DNA of 42,715 nucleotides from an uncultured Alphaproteobacteria bacterium (GTDB taxonomy: Bacteria > Pseudomonadota > Alphaproteobacteria > UBA11222), in NCBI GenBank assembly GCA_937888955.1, contig CALAQW010000104.1, positions 1 to 42,715 of the forward strand, in the 5' to 3' direction. This document shows, one piece after another, positions 35,199 through 42,714 of this stretch. Both the position numbers and the translations under genes were made by a program. Under the pieces are notes generated by a model. It saw only the letters and a program-made list of their open reading frames with translations, ran no database searches and was not told the DNA's origin. Each line of letters opens with the position of its first letter. Positions within the stretch are counted from its first letter, which is position 1.

Positions 35199-35651
35199 CT
35201 AATTCCTGCGAAACACGTCGAAGGAACCGAACTTCAATACACTGCCCACACGATAATAGACCGTCACCTTCATCGGAAAATTACTGGCCGACAGATCCTG
35301 ATTGAGGACCTGAAACTGCAGATTGTCGCCAGCCGGCACAAAACCGTTATCGGGCAACGAGGCCAGATTCCGGTCCCAGGGCTGAAACAGCCCTGCATTA
35401 TCGCGCAGCAAAGGCTGACTGCCCGATGACTGAATGACCACATGGGTCGCGGTCGGCACATCGCCGCCCAATGCAATCGTCTTGTTCACCACGCCAAGCG
35501 TGACATTGGCAAGCACAACCGGGGTCAACACCCGCCCATCGACATTCAGGTCCGGCTCCGCCAAGGCTGGCGTTGTCCCCGCCACCAACAAGAGCAGCGT
35601 CGCCAGATTTATTCGCCGTAGCCCGGAAATGAACTGCAACATGCGCATCAT
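35199..35651 (-). CDS. Small exported protein of unknown function
   Basis: 150 residues. A signal peptide is clear (RINLATLLLLVAGTTPALA, residues 13-31). The mature part (~118 residues) has alternating polar/hydrophobic beta-strand character, no Cys and no heme motif, with strands such as THVVIQSSGS and KVTVYYRVGSVL, ending FRRN. I recognise no family; a small beta-sandwich is possible. Three Met codons occur in the first four positions, so the exact start is open. It abuts the FHA-cytochrome gene (TAG directly followed by ATG) and precedes the GlcG-type gene by 3 bp, so it is certainly part of the operon. Confidence 0.75.
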   Translation of the reverse strand: MMRMLQFISGLRRINLATLLLLVAGTTPALAEPDLNVDGRVLTPVVLANVTLGVVNKTIALGGDVPTATHVVIQSSGSQPLLRDNAGLFQPWDRNLASLPDNGFVPAGDNLQFQVLNQDLSASNFPMKVTVYYRVGSVLKFGSFDVFRRN

Positions 35652-37424
35652 CTAACTTCCATTATCCCCTGTTGCATATTCGGCATCAAGCTGCCCCGCC
35701 GGCACTTCAGGCCCTGTCCAGGCGGCGGATGCGACCGGCTTCATCATCGGCTCACCGTCAAGATGATAATCATGACAGCTCACGCAGTTCGACGGCACCT
35801 TGTCAGCCGCATTTTCGCCTGAATGACAATCCTGACAAATCTCGATCTTCGGTAACAGCACATCGGTTGCCAGATGTGATTTGTCCGCTGCATGGCAGTT
35901 CTCGCATTCGACGATCTCAAAATGCGCCTTGTGATCGTAACGCCCGCCAGGCAGCCAGCGATTGCTAACCGATGCAGGCACAACCGACCAGTTAAGCGGC
36001 CCCGCCCCTTCTCCGGTCATGACCTCATGACATGTGCCGCACATGGTACGCCCGAACGCCTGATCGGCGACTTTTCGCGCCTGCTGCTCCGCCCACTGCT
36101 TTGGGTCCGCTTTCACAATTTCCTGCTTGACCGGTTCGGAGCCTGGACGGCGACGGATGATCAGCTCTTCCTTGCCCCCCGAATCGCCCGCACCGCCGCG
36201 CAATGCAAAATCGCTGTAAAACTCGCGGATAAGCAGCTGCGCATTATCGACTTGCCCATGCGGCAGAACCCGGTCGGGCCGCCGCGGCTCGAATTTCAAC
36301 TGATGGCAGCGCTCGCACTGCGCCTCCATCTCGATGGGGAAGAAGCTCGCGCCGGATGGTTCGCTGACATGGCAGGACGCACAGACAAGCTCCTCGCGCC
36401 CTTTCGGACCGCGAATCCCGTCTTTCTTCAGATGCACGTCATGCGGAAACCGCAAACCCGATCGCTCGACCAGTTTATCGGGCTCATTCAGCGAAATCCG
36501 TTCACTGCGCTGCGCAACAGGGTCAAGCATCACAAGGGGACGGAACTCGGGATGTTCATCTTCAAAATTCGACGCATTAAGCAATTGCGTCTTTGGCGCA
36601 TCCGCCTCGATATCAGCGTGGCAATCAGCGCAGAAACTATCCTGCATGATCGAAATCGCGGCATCGCCATTATGCTCTTTATGGCAGCTTTGACAGGCGC
36701 TGCCAGCGGCATCCTGATACAGTCCGACTTCCGCAAGTTCAGGTGCCTGCGGGTCGAAATGATGCGTAATCTTTTCGTGGCAGGTAAAGCATGCCTCATC
36801 CTTCACCTGAACAAATGCCGCCTCGTGACAGACATTGCACTGCATACTGATGAAACGGTGCGCCGTCGAGATCGGGCCGCTGTCCCACGACTGGTCAAGC
36901 CGAAAGGCAATCTCGCTGCGCGGCTTGGGTTCCTCATGCAGGGTGAAGAACACAATCGGCGCGATCAGAAACAGCGCGATGATCGCCAGCGCCAAACCCC
37001 AGGACCAGACACGTTTACTGACACCGCGACCGGCAAGGCTTGTCACACTCCGCGCCGTCAGCGCCTCATAATCGTCACTCAGCGGCCGGACGAGTTCGAC
37101 GTCGATAGCGACATCCTTCCCCTCGGGCGCCTCGACAATCGTTATGTCATATGGGCCGACAGCAATGACATCGCCGATATCGACCGCACGGGATGGCACG
37201 GAAATGCCATTGACCCGAATATCCGCGCCTTCCTCCGCCTCGACAAAGATACCGCCCGGACGATGATGCAAAACCGCATGCTCCAGCCGGACGCGCGGAT
37301 CGGCCAGATAAACTTCCGCATTTGTGGCCCGGCCAAAACGCAATGTTTCGGCCTCAAGCTCCTCCGGCTTGCGCGATACGCCGCCCCGAGACAGGCGGGC
37401 GAGATATGTAACAACTGCTTCCAC
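35652..37424 (-). CDS. Inner-membrane decaheme cytochrome c with N-terminal FHA-like domain
   Basis: 590 residues. Residues ~25-100 fold as an FHA-like domain: LRFGRATNAEVYLAD (Gly-Arg), RLEHAVLHH, then DIRVNGISVP (Asn-Gly) and DIGDVIAVG. One helix (~140-161) crosses the membrane, followed by a periplasmic part with ten CxxCH motifs at Cys 196, 212, 244, 265, 348, 370, 462, 507, 530 and 547. So the FHA side should be cytoplasmic and all hemes periplasmic. FHA domains usually bind phosphothreonine, but the usual Ser before Arg-x-x-His is not obvious here, so binding is uncertain. The GTG start has an AGGGG site and lies 8 bp after the cytochrome b-like gene. Role: periplasmic electron relay from the membrane to the barrel system. 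Confidence 0.85.
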   Translation of the reverse strand: MEAVVTYLARLSRGGVSRKPEELEAETLRFGRATNAEVYLADPRVRLEHAVLHHRPGGIFVEAEEGADIRVNGISVPSRAVDIGDVIAVGPYDITIVEAPEGKDVAIDVELVRPLSDDYEALTARSVTSLAGRGVSKRVWSWGLALAIIALFLIAPIVFFTLHEEPKPRSEIAFRLDQSWDSGPISTAHRFISMQCNVCHEAAFVQVKDEACFTCHEKITHHFDPQAPELAEVGLYQDAAGSACQSCHKEHNGDAAISIMQDSFCADCHADIEADAPKTQLLNASNFEDEHPEFRPLVMLDPVAQRSERISLNEPDKLVERSGLRFPHDVHLKKDGIRGPKGREELVCASCHVSEPSGASFFPIEMEAQCERCHQLKFEPRRPDRVLPHGQVDNAQLLIREFYSDFALRGGAGDSGGKEELIIRRRPGSEPVKQEIVKADPKQWAEQQARKVADQAFGRTMCGTCHEVMTGEGAGPLNWSVVPASVSNRWLPGGRYDHKAHFEIVECENCHAADKSHLATDVLLPKIEICQDCHSGENAADKVPSNCVSCHDYHLDGEPMMKPVASAAWTGPEVPAGQLDAEYATGDNGS

Positions 37425-37432
37425 GCCAGCCC

Positions 37433-38266
37433 CTACCAGTAAAAGAAGACCGCCACGATATGCGTCGCGAGCGCCGCGAGCAGCGCAAAGGAAATCGGCA
37501 CATGAATGTATAACCAGATATCCAGCAGCGCCTTATAGCGCACGTCACGCCGCGCCCGGCGAACCAGATCCTCTTTCCGTGCCATCAAGGCAATCAGCCC
37601 ACGCAGCTGCTCACTCTGCCCGGTTGCAGCAGAGGCCGCAATTTCCTGCAACTGCCGGTTCGCGTCGATGGTCGGGCAATTTGTATCGCCGCCCGACAAT
37701 TGCTGACGAAAGCTGCCGCCGATTACGGTATCTTCCGCCGCACGCAAAACGATTTGATTGACCCTGTCACCAAGCGCCATCGCCGTATCGCGGCACTGCG
37801 CATCCAGCTCCGCGATATCCTGCAAAATCTGGTCGAGTGTCGCACCACCACGATTGCGGGTCATCAGATCAGGCACGCGCAGATAGGCAACCAATCCGAA
37901 TATGCCACTGCCGATGACAAACATCATCAATGCATAGGCAAGGGTATGCACATTCCAGCCAAACTGAAATCCGGTATGCAGCGTCGCGACGAAAATCAGC
38001 GCAAGTCCGAGATAGACATGCGCGCTCAGCCAGTCCTCCACCGACAGATTGGCCGCCCCGTAGCGACGCTTGCGAATGCCGAACCACATCAGCCAGACGA
38101 TCAGCAGCGCCCCGACCGTACCCAGCCCATAGCCAAGCCAGGTACCACCATTCGCCACGCCATAGGCCGGGTCATGCAAGAGGTACAGACCGATCGCCAC
38201 CGCAACGACCAGCAACGCCCACTTCAGATACATGTAGTTCCTGAAAACCAGGATGGATTGATGCAT
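37433..38266 (-). CDS. Diheme cytochrome b-like membrane protein
   Basis: 277 residues with hydrophobic segments near 15-31, 44-62, 82-100, 106-128 and 250-276. Two helices each carry a pair of His 14 apart: H83/H97 and H255/H269. This is the bis-His arrangement of diheme cytochromes b that exchange electrons with quinones (NarI, formate dehydrogenase gamma and similar). Between the helices lies a soluble stretch of ~110 residues (135-245) with two Cys (159, 197) and many charged residues, which is unusual for such small subunits. It sits between the FeS flavoprotein and the membrane cytochrome c, just where a quinone-level link would be expected. The ATG has an AGGGG site. Its family name is not certain. 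Confidence 0.72.
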   Translation of the reverse strand: MHQSILVFRNYMYLKWALLVVAVAIGLYLLHDPAYGVANGGTWLGYGLGTVGALLIVWLMWFGIRKRRYGAANLSVEDWLSAHVYLGLALIFVATLHTGFQFGWNVHTLAYALMMFVIGSGIFGLVAYLRVPDLMTRNRGGATLDQILQDIAELDAQCRDTAMALGDRVNQIVLRAAEDTVIGGSFRQQLSGGDTNCPTIDANRQLQEIAASAATGQSEQLRGLIALMARKEDLVRRARRDVRYKALLDIWLYIHVPISFALLAALATHIVAVFFYW

Positions 38267-38286
38267 GTCTGCCCCTTATCCAGCCG

Positions 38287-38304
38287 GGTTGAATGAATTC
38301 AACC
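38287..38304. repeat. 8-bp palindrome upstream of the cytochrome b-like gene
   Basis: GGTTGAAT-GA-ATTCAACC, a perfect inverted repeat (38287-38294 and 38297-38304), 21 bp before the ATG at 38266. It could be an operator or a leader hairpin that affects translation of the downstream genes. Confidence 0.5.
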
Positions 38305-38392
38305 TGGCAACCCCTCAACAATCCCCGTTTTACTTTCTCTCTGCCGGATGACCGCAACCAAAAGCAAGACACCAACCGACGGCTTCTTTCTT

Positions 38393-38428
38393 GCGCGATT
38401 GCCCTGCCGCCCCCGGCGGGTATCGCGC
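38393..38428 (-). promoter_or_regulatory. Intercistronic GC-rich stem-loop after the flavoprotein gene
   Basis: Nested stems: GCGCGAT/ATCGCGC (38393-38399 and 38422-38428) enclose CCGCC/GGCGG (38407-38411 and 38415-38419). The hairpin begins 6 bp after the flavoprotein stop and no T-run follows. It could be an mRNA processing or stability element separating the first gene from the six downstream. Confidence 0.5.
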
Positions 38429-38434
38429 TATAAT

Positions 38435-40828
38435 TTACCTTCCCTGCGACACGATCTTGAAAAATTCCGACGGGTTCACCCGCAATGCGGCCCCGGTCGG
38501 ACAGGCCCGCACACAAGACGCGCCCCCCTCAATATCCTTGCACATATCACATTTGACGGCCTTTTTCGCGCCACCCTTGCCTTGCGCGGCCAGCCATTCC
38601 GCATCCGGCTGCCCTGGCCCCGGTCCGCGACCGAATAACAGCCACTGCAATAGTCCGGGCTTTTTTGGCTGCGGCGCAGCCATGTGAATCACACCGTAAG
38701 GGCAGTTACGTTCGCAATTGCCGCAGCCGATGCAGGAATCGCTGACATAGACCTCACCATTCGGATTGCGCCGCAAGGCATCGGGCGGACAATCCACCAT
38801 GCAATGGGGATGCTCGCAATGCCGGCACGACGTCGGAACGTGGATCGACTCATAGGTCGGCCCGGCCTCCCGATTAAGTCGTGATTGCCCGAAATGGGTC
38901 TCCGCGCACGCCTTCTCGCAATTGTCGCAACGAACACACAGCGACTCGTCAATCAGCAAGACGTCTGTCGCCTCCCCAAGCCCCTGCTCGACCAGGAACT
39001 GGATGATGCCGCCTGCCTGCGGCTGCTTGGTGCTTTCGATATTCTCAAGCATCCGGCCGCGATACTTGTCTTCCATCAACTGACGGACAGACGGGTTGCG
39101 CGCCATCAGCTCCTGAAACTTCTCGCCATCAAGCCGCAACGCCTCAACCGGCACCGCCGCCTTGATGGTGGCCGAACGCGGGGCGTTGCTGATCAGCGCC
39201 ATCTCGCCAACGTAATTGCCGGCAGCCACATAGGAAATCACCGATTCCTTACCGCCGATCTCCCGCGATACCGTGACCGAGCCGCGCTGGATAAGATAAA
39301 GGCAATCACCCGCATCCCCTTCGCGGAAAAGCACCTCGCCCTGATCGAACTCTTCCACCTGCACTGCGTGGATAAGCTCTTCAAGCTCATCCATCGGAAT
39401 GCCCGGAGCGATATAGGTCTGGATCTGCCGACCGACCGCCACCTCGTCCATCACCCGCTTGACCGCCTCGACCGAGTTGATCAGCTTGATCATCGTCCGG
39501 CGCGGCGTCTCGATCAGCAAGGAAGGTTGCGAAGCCAATACCGTCGCCGTCCGCCGGCGCCCGGATAACAGTCCCATTTCACCGAAGAATGCGCCCTGCC
39601 CAAGCCCCACCGTGATGGAGGGATCATCCGGGTTGACCTGAATATCGACGCCGCCGTCGACAATCGAGAAAAAGCTGTTTGTATAATCGTTCCGCTCAAA
39701 CACGATATCGCCCTTGACGGGCGTATGAATATCACTGTCGATCAGAAATTCGCGTAGCTGCAACGTCGTCAACCCAGCCAGCAGCGGCACCGATTCCTGA
39801 ATATGGGCAATCACCTCATCGACCGGCGGATTGCCCGGAAGGTTACGGAATTTCTCCTCAAGCAGCGGTTCGTCGGCCGGCTTGACGTGGTTACCCTGAA
39901 TATATTCGATAACCTCATAGCCCTGATTCATCGCCTGCTTGATCAGGGGATAACCTGCCAATGCGCCAATGATGTAAAGGCCGGGCACATTGGATTCATA
40001 TTCGCCGCTCAATTCAGGCAGGGCGGCCGGATCATTGCTGGGGAATTCAATGCCGCAGCTTTCCACGAATTTGCGCGGCGGGATGGCGCCCAATCGCGCA
40101 ATCACGCGATTACAGGCAACCTTCGTCTCCCCTTGCGGGGTTTTAAGAATGATGCCGTCATCTTCGACAAGCACAGGCGACGCGCTGTAAAGACATTCCA
40201 GCTCACCTTTTTCGATCGCGGCTGTGATAAGCGAGTTATTACCCTGCTTCGCGCGGGCGAATTCGTCGCGGCGGTTGACGATGACGACATTGTTCTGTTT
40301 CGACAAGGCCACCGCATTTTCAATTGCGGCATCGCCTGCACCGACGACGACGATCGTTTCATCGGCATATTCGTCCGGATCGTCGAGCTGATACTGGATC
40401 CATTCGCGGTCCTCGCCATCCACCCCCATCTTGCGCAAATTGCCTTGCAGGCCGATCGCAAAAACAACGAACTCACAGGTCAGCGTATCGCCATTGCCTA
40501 ATGTCAGGGTGAAGTCGCCCTTGCTGCCACTGATCGCCGTAACCTCGGCCTTGTAGCGAACATTGACTTCGTGCTTCGCCGTCTCCTCATCCCAGGTCTG
40601 CAAAATATCTTCTCGGATCCCCATGGCGAAGGACATATCGCTGCGCAGCGGCAGGATATCGGGCGTCGCCATGACCAGCTTGCCCTTCTGATATTTGTAG
40701 ATCGTATCGGAAAGATGGTCGGTTTGCTCCAGAAGCACATGGGACACACCAGTAGCGGCGGCGTGACCGGCCGCACTCAAGCCGCCGGGCCCGGATCCAA
40801 CGATCGCTACCTTGTAATGCTCCCCCAC
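38435..40828 (-). CDS. NAD(P)H-type flavoprotein fused to two cyclic-nucleotide-binding domains and four [4Fe-4S] clusters
   Basis: 797 residues, soluble. Residues 1-310: a two-dinucleotide-fold flavoprotein (FAD loop GSGPGG at 11-16, NAD(P) loop GAGDAAIE at 163-170, NRRDEFARA at 185-193, resembling the NADPH motif of thioredoxin reductase) without a CxxC disulfide. Residues ~365-465 and ~490-595: two cNMP-binding domains with phosphate cassettes FGEMGLLSGRRRTATV and GEMALISNAPRSATI. Residues ~625-790: a ferredoxin-like part with 16 Cys in four sets (631/634/637/641, 668/671/676/680, 699/702/705/709, 760/763/772/776), like the beta subunits of DMSO-reductase-type complexes. First gene of the operon, GTG start with AGAGGG. 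Inference: it moves electrons between NADPH and the membrane cytochrome, gated by a cyclic nucleotide. Confidence 0.87.
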   Translation of the reverse strand: MGEHYKVAIVGSGPGGLSAAGHAAATGVSHVLLEQTDHLSDTIYKYQKGKLVMATPDILPLRSDMSFAMGIREDILQTWDEETAKHEVNVRYKAEVTAISGSKGDFTLTLGNGDTLTCEFVVFAIGLQGNLRKMGVDGEDREWIQYQLDDPDEYADETIVVVGAGDAAIENAVALSKQNNVVIVNRRDEFARAKQGNNSLITAAIEKGELECLYSASPVLVEDDGIILKTPQGETKVACNRVIARLGAIPPRKFVESCGIEFPSNDPAALPELSGEYESNVPGLYIIGALAGYPLIKQAMNQGYEVIEYIQGNHVKPADEPLLEEKFRNLPGNPPVDEVIAHIQESVPLLAGLTTLQLREFLIDSDIHTPVKGDIVFERNDYTNSFFSIVDGGVDIQVNPDDPSITVGLGQGAFFGEMGLLSGRRRTATVLASQPSLLIETPRRTMIKLINSVEAVKRVMDEVAVGRQIQTYIAPGIPMDELEELIHAVQVEEFDQGEVLFREGDAGDCLYLIQRGSVTVSREIGGKESVISYVAAGNYVGEMALISNAPRSATIKAAVPVEALRLDGEKFQELMARNPSVRQLMEDKYRGRMLENIESTKQPQAGGIIQFLVEQGLGEATDVLLIDESLCVRCDNCEKACAETHFGQSRLNREAGPTYESIHVPTSCRHCEHPHCMVDCPPDALRRNPNGEVYVSDSCIGCGNCERNCPYGVIHMAAPQPKKPGLLQWLLFGRGPGPGQPDAEWLAAQGKGGAKKAVKCDMCKDIEGGASCVRACPTGAALRVNPSEFFKIVSQGR

Positions 40829-40844
40829 ACGACCCTCTTTGTTG

Positions 40845-40871
40845 TCAGTACGCTTCTCGTTATCAGTACGC
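40845..40871. repeat. Direct repeat TCAGTACGC with 18-bp period in the operon leader
   Basis: TCAGTACGC occurs at 40845-40853 and again at 40863-40871, inside a partly conserved 18-bp unit. A perfect palindrome, GTAATATTAC, lies beside it (40885-40894). All are within 70 bp of the GTG start at 40828, so they are candidate regulator sites for the cytochrome operon. Confidence 0.5.
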
Positions 40872-40918
40872 CTATCGCGTGCCAGTAATATTACTCTACT
40901 AGTATTTCTAGCGAATCA

Positions 40919-40948
40919 ATACTATCCGCCCCAGCATGCCATGACCAA
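40919..40948 (-). promoter_or_regulatory. Possible promoter of the cytochrome operon
   Basis: On the minus strand TTGGTC (40948-40943), an 18-base spacer and TAGTAT (40924-40919). Both boxes are imperfect. The predicted leader would be about 85 bases and would contain the GTAATATTAC palindrome and the direct repeats. I saw no FNR- or CRP-type site. Confidence 0.3.
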
Positions 40949-41089
40949 TATTTCCATGAAGCGGCAAAAACATTAAGCACAACGACAAATTTGACCGGCA
41001 ATTCCAGAGATTTAAGCAAATTTGTTGCACGACCGCCACAAAATCGCCCCTATTCTCTCCATCGACCTCCCCTGGCGATTGCCATCTTG

Positions 41090-42559
41090 CTACTCAAGCC
41101 CCGCGATACTGCGCGATATCGCCTGGGATTCAATGCTGCCAGCGGGCAATAGATCGCGCAATCGCGTCCAGTAGGCACGGGCCTGCGCATTATCCCCTGC
41201 CTGTGCGGCATGCACACCCAGAAACCACAACGCCTGCCGATGATCGGGCGCAATCGCGACGATTTTCTTCAACAGCCCTGCGAAACGATCACTGACCGGC
41301 TCCGCCTCACCGGCTGCCTGCAACGCCTCCGCATAACCGCCAAGCACATCGAGATCGTCGGGCGCAGTTGCCGCCGCCCGTTCGTAAGCCGCAAGCGCCT
41401 CATCCGTCCTGCCAAGCACGTTATAGGCACGCGCCAGACGCAACCATCCTTGTGTATTGTCAGGCTCTTCATTCTCAAGACGCTCGGCAAGCTGGGCAAC
41501 CATTCCTTCGATCATCGTATTCCGATCACCCTCGGACATCTGCGCGGCCGCGGCCATATCCTCAGCAGTCGGCCCCGCGACACGCGCGCCGGGTGCCATC
41601 ATCGGCGGCTGGGTAGACTGCGCCACCTGCCCCGAAGACGCACCAGCCGCCGCTGCGGGCTGCGGGTTTTTCAGCAACGCCGCCACATCGAGCTGCAGAA
41701 TCCTCGCCGCCTCGTCAATCTGCCGCCGCACCGCACCGACCCAGGACGCATCGGGCTCAGCTTCATTCACAAGCGCAACCCAATCGTTCAACGCGCCGCG
41801 CAGGTCGCCAGACTGCGCCCGCTCGACACCGAGATAGAATCGCGCCCGCGGTTCGGAGGGCATGATCTCGCGCACGCGTTTGAATTGCGCGGATGCCGCC
41901 GGCGTGATCTCACCTTCAGCGGCAAACACCAACGCTTCGGCATATTCGGCAAGCACCATCGGCGCAGACCGCCCGTCAAGCAGGTTCACCGCCTTCTCAT
42001 AGGCTCCGACCGCGGCATTGAAATCGCCCATCGACGAATAGGACCGGCCAAGCAACATCCAGCCGGAAAGATCTTCGGGGTTTTGCTCAAGCCGGCCGGC
42101 AAGCTGCCCAACAAGGGCGCTCATATCCATATGCTCTTCATCGGCACCGCGCACCTGCGCCACGGCCGAGGCGGGCGCCAGCTTGGGACTGCCGACATTG
42201 ACATAAATCGCAAATGCCGCGCCGGGCATCAAAAACAACAAGAGCGCAGCCAGCCCCCAGCGCCGTATTGCACCCGGTGCTGACGCAGGCTCCACCTGGG
42301 CCTGATCCGCATCCGGCGCGGCATCGGCCACCGCCAGCATGCGCCGCTTGATTTCAATTTCTGCTGCGGTCGCATTTTCGGCACTGATCAGGCCGCGCGC
42401 GTGATCAGCGGCAACTTCGGCCAATTGCGCACGATAAACCTGCAAGGCATGCGCATCCCGACGCTGCCCTGCGCCCTGCCGCCGCAACAGCGGAAACAGG
42501 GTCAGAGCGACGGCCCCGAGCGACATGAATGCAGCGATAATCCAGAAAGTTATGGGCAT
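41090..42559 (-). CDS. ccmI: Cytochrome c maturation protein CcmI
   Basis: A protein of ~489 residues matching CcmI (CycH), the TPR protein that presents apocytochrome c to the CcmFH heme ligase in System I maturation. An N-terminal helix (ITFWIIAAFMSLGAVALTLF) is followed by a cytoplasmic loop with VYRAQLAEVAADHARGLIS, a second helix (GLAALLLFLMPGAAFAIYV, ~100-118) and a long periplasmic TPR region, including LSGWMLLGRSYSSMGDFNAA and QGWLRLARAYNVLGRTDEAL. A Pro/Ala/Gln linker near 305-335 separates two TPR blocks. The ATG at 42559 is chosen; a GTG 18 bp upstream is possible. The rest of the ccm cluster is not in the window. A maturation factor beside a 20-heme operon is notable. Confidence 0.87.
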   Translation of the reverse strand: MPITFWIIAAFMSLGAVALTLFPLLRRQGAGQRRDAHALQVYRAQLAEVAADHARGLISAENATAAEIEIKRRMLAVADAAPDADQAQVEPASAPGAIRRWGLAALLLFLMPGAAFAIYVNVGSPKLAPASAVAQVRGADEEHMDMSALVGQLAGRLEQNPEDLSGWMLLGRSYSSMGDFNAAVGAYEKAVNLLDGRSAPMVLAEYAEALVFAAEGEITPAASAQFKRVREIMPSEPRARFYLGVERAQSGDLRGALNDWVALVNEAEPDASWVGAVRRQIDEAARILQLDVAALLKNPQPAAAAGASSGQVAQSTQPPMMAPGARVAGPTAEDMAAAAQMSEGDRNTMIEGMVAQLAERLENEEPDNTQGWLRLARAYNVLGRTDEALAAYERAAATAPDDLDVLGGYAEALQAAGEAEPVSDRFAGLLKKIVAIAPDHRQALWFLGVHAAQAGDNAQARAYWTRLRDLLPAGSIESQAISRSIAGLE

Positions 42560-42624
42560 GGGCAGAAGCCGTAGCACAAGCCCGGCAGCTTGTTAATCCA
42601 ATCTGCCCTGCAATAACGCTTTTA

Positions 42625-42714
42625 TCACAAATTGCGCTGATTACCGGCTGGCACGCCGGTCTTGACTTGATAGCTCAGCCCCATGCGGAAGCCGCCAATG
42701 CCTGGCTGCATTGC
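42625..42714 (-). CDS. C-terminal end of an unidentified gene at the window edge
   Basis: From the window edge a minus-strand frame runs 29 codons (visible part AMQPGIGGFRMGLSYQ, then VKTGVPAGNQRNL) to a TGA at 42627-42625, 65 bp before the ccmI start. The Gly/aromatic pattern could be the end of a beta-rich protein, but there is too little to identify it and it could be chance. Confidence 0.3.
   Translation of the reverse strand, partial: AMQPGIGGFRMGLSYQVKTGVPAGNQRNL

Noticed and set aside
35892-37442. Long plus-strand open frame (516 codons) opposite the FHA-cytochrome
   Set aside because: It is antisense to a gene with ten heme motifs; its translation is His/Arg-rich without any domain, typical of a mirror frame in GC-rich DNA.
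38435-40828. Thioredoxin reductase
   Set aside because: The flavin fold and the NADPH motif are similar, but there is no CxxC in the NAD(P) domain and the rest of the protein is cNMP-binding and ferredoxin-like.
40829-41089. FNR or CRP binding site before the cytochrome operon
   Set aside because: TTGAT occurs once, without the ATCAA partner at the right distance, and no TGTGA-N6-TCACA pattern is present.
41041-41096. Terminator after ccmI (AATCGCC and GGCGATT)
   Set aside because: The arms are 25 or more bases apart and only three or four T follow; too weak to call.
42643-42660. Terminator ACCGGC/GCCGGT near the right edge
   Set aside because: A 6-bp stem with no T-run on either strand, inside a possible reading frame.
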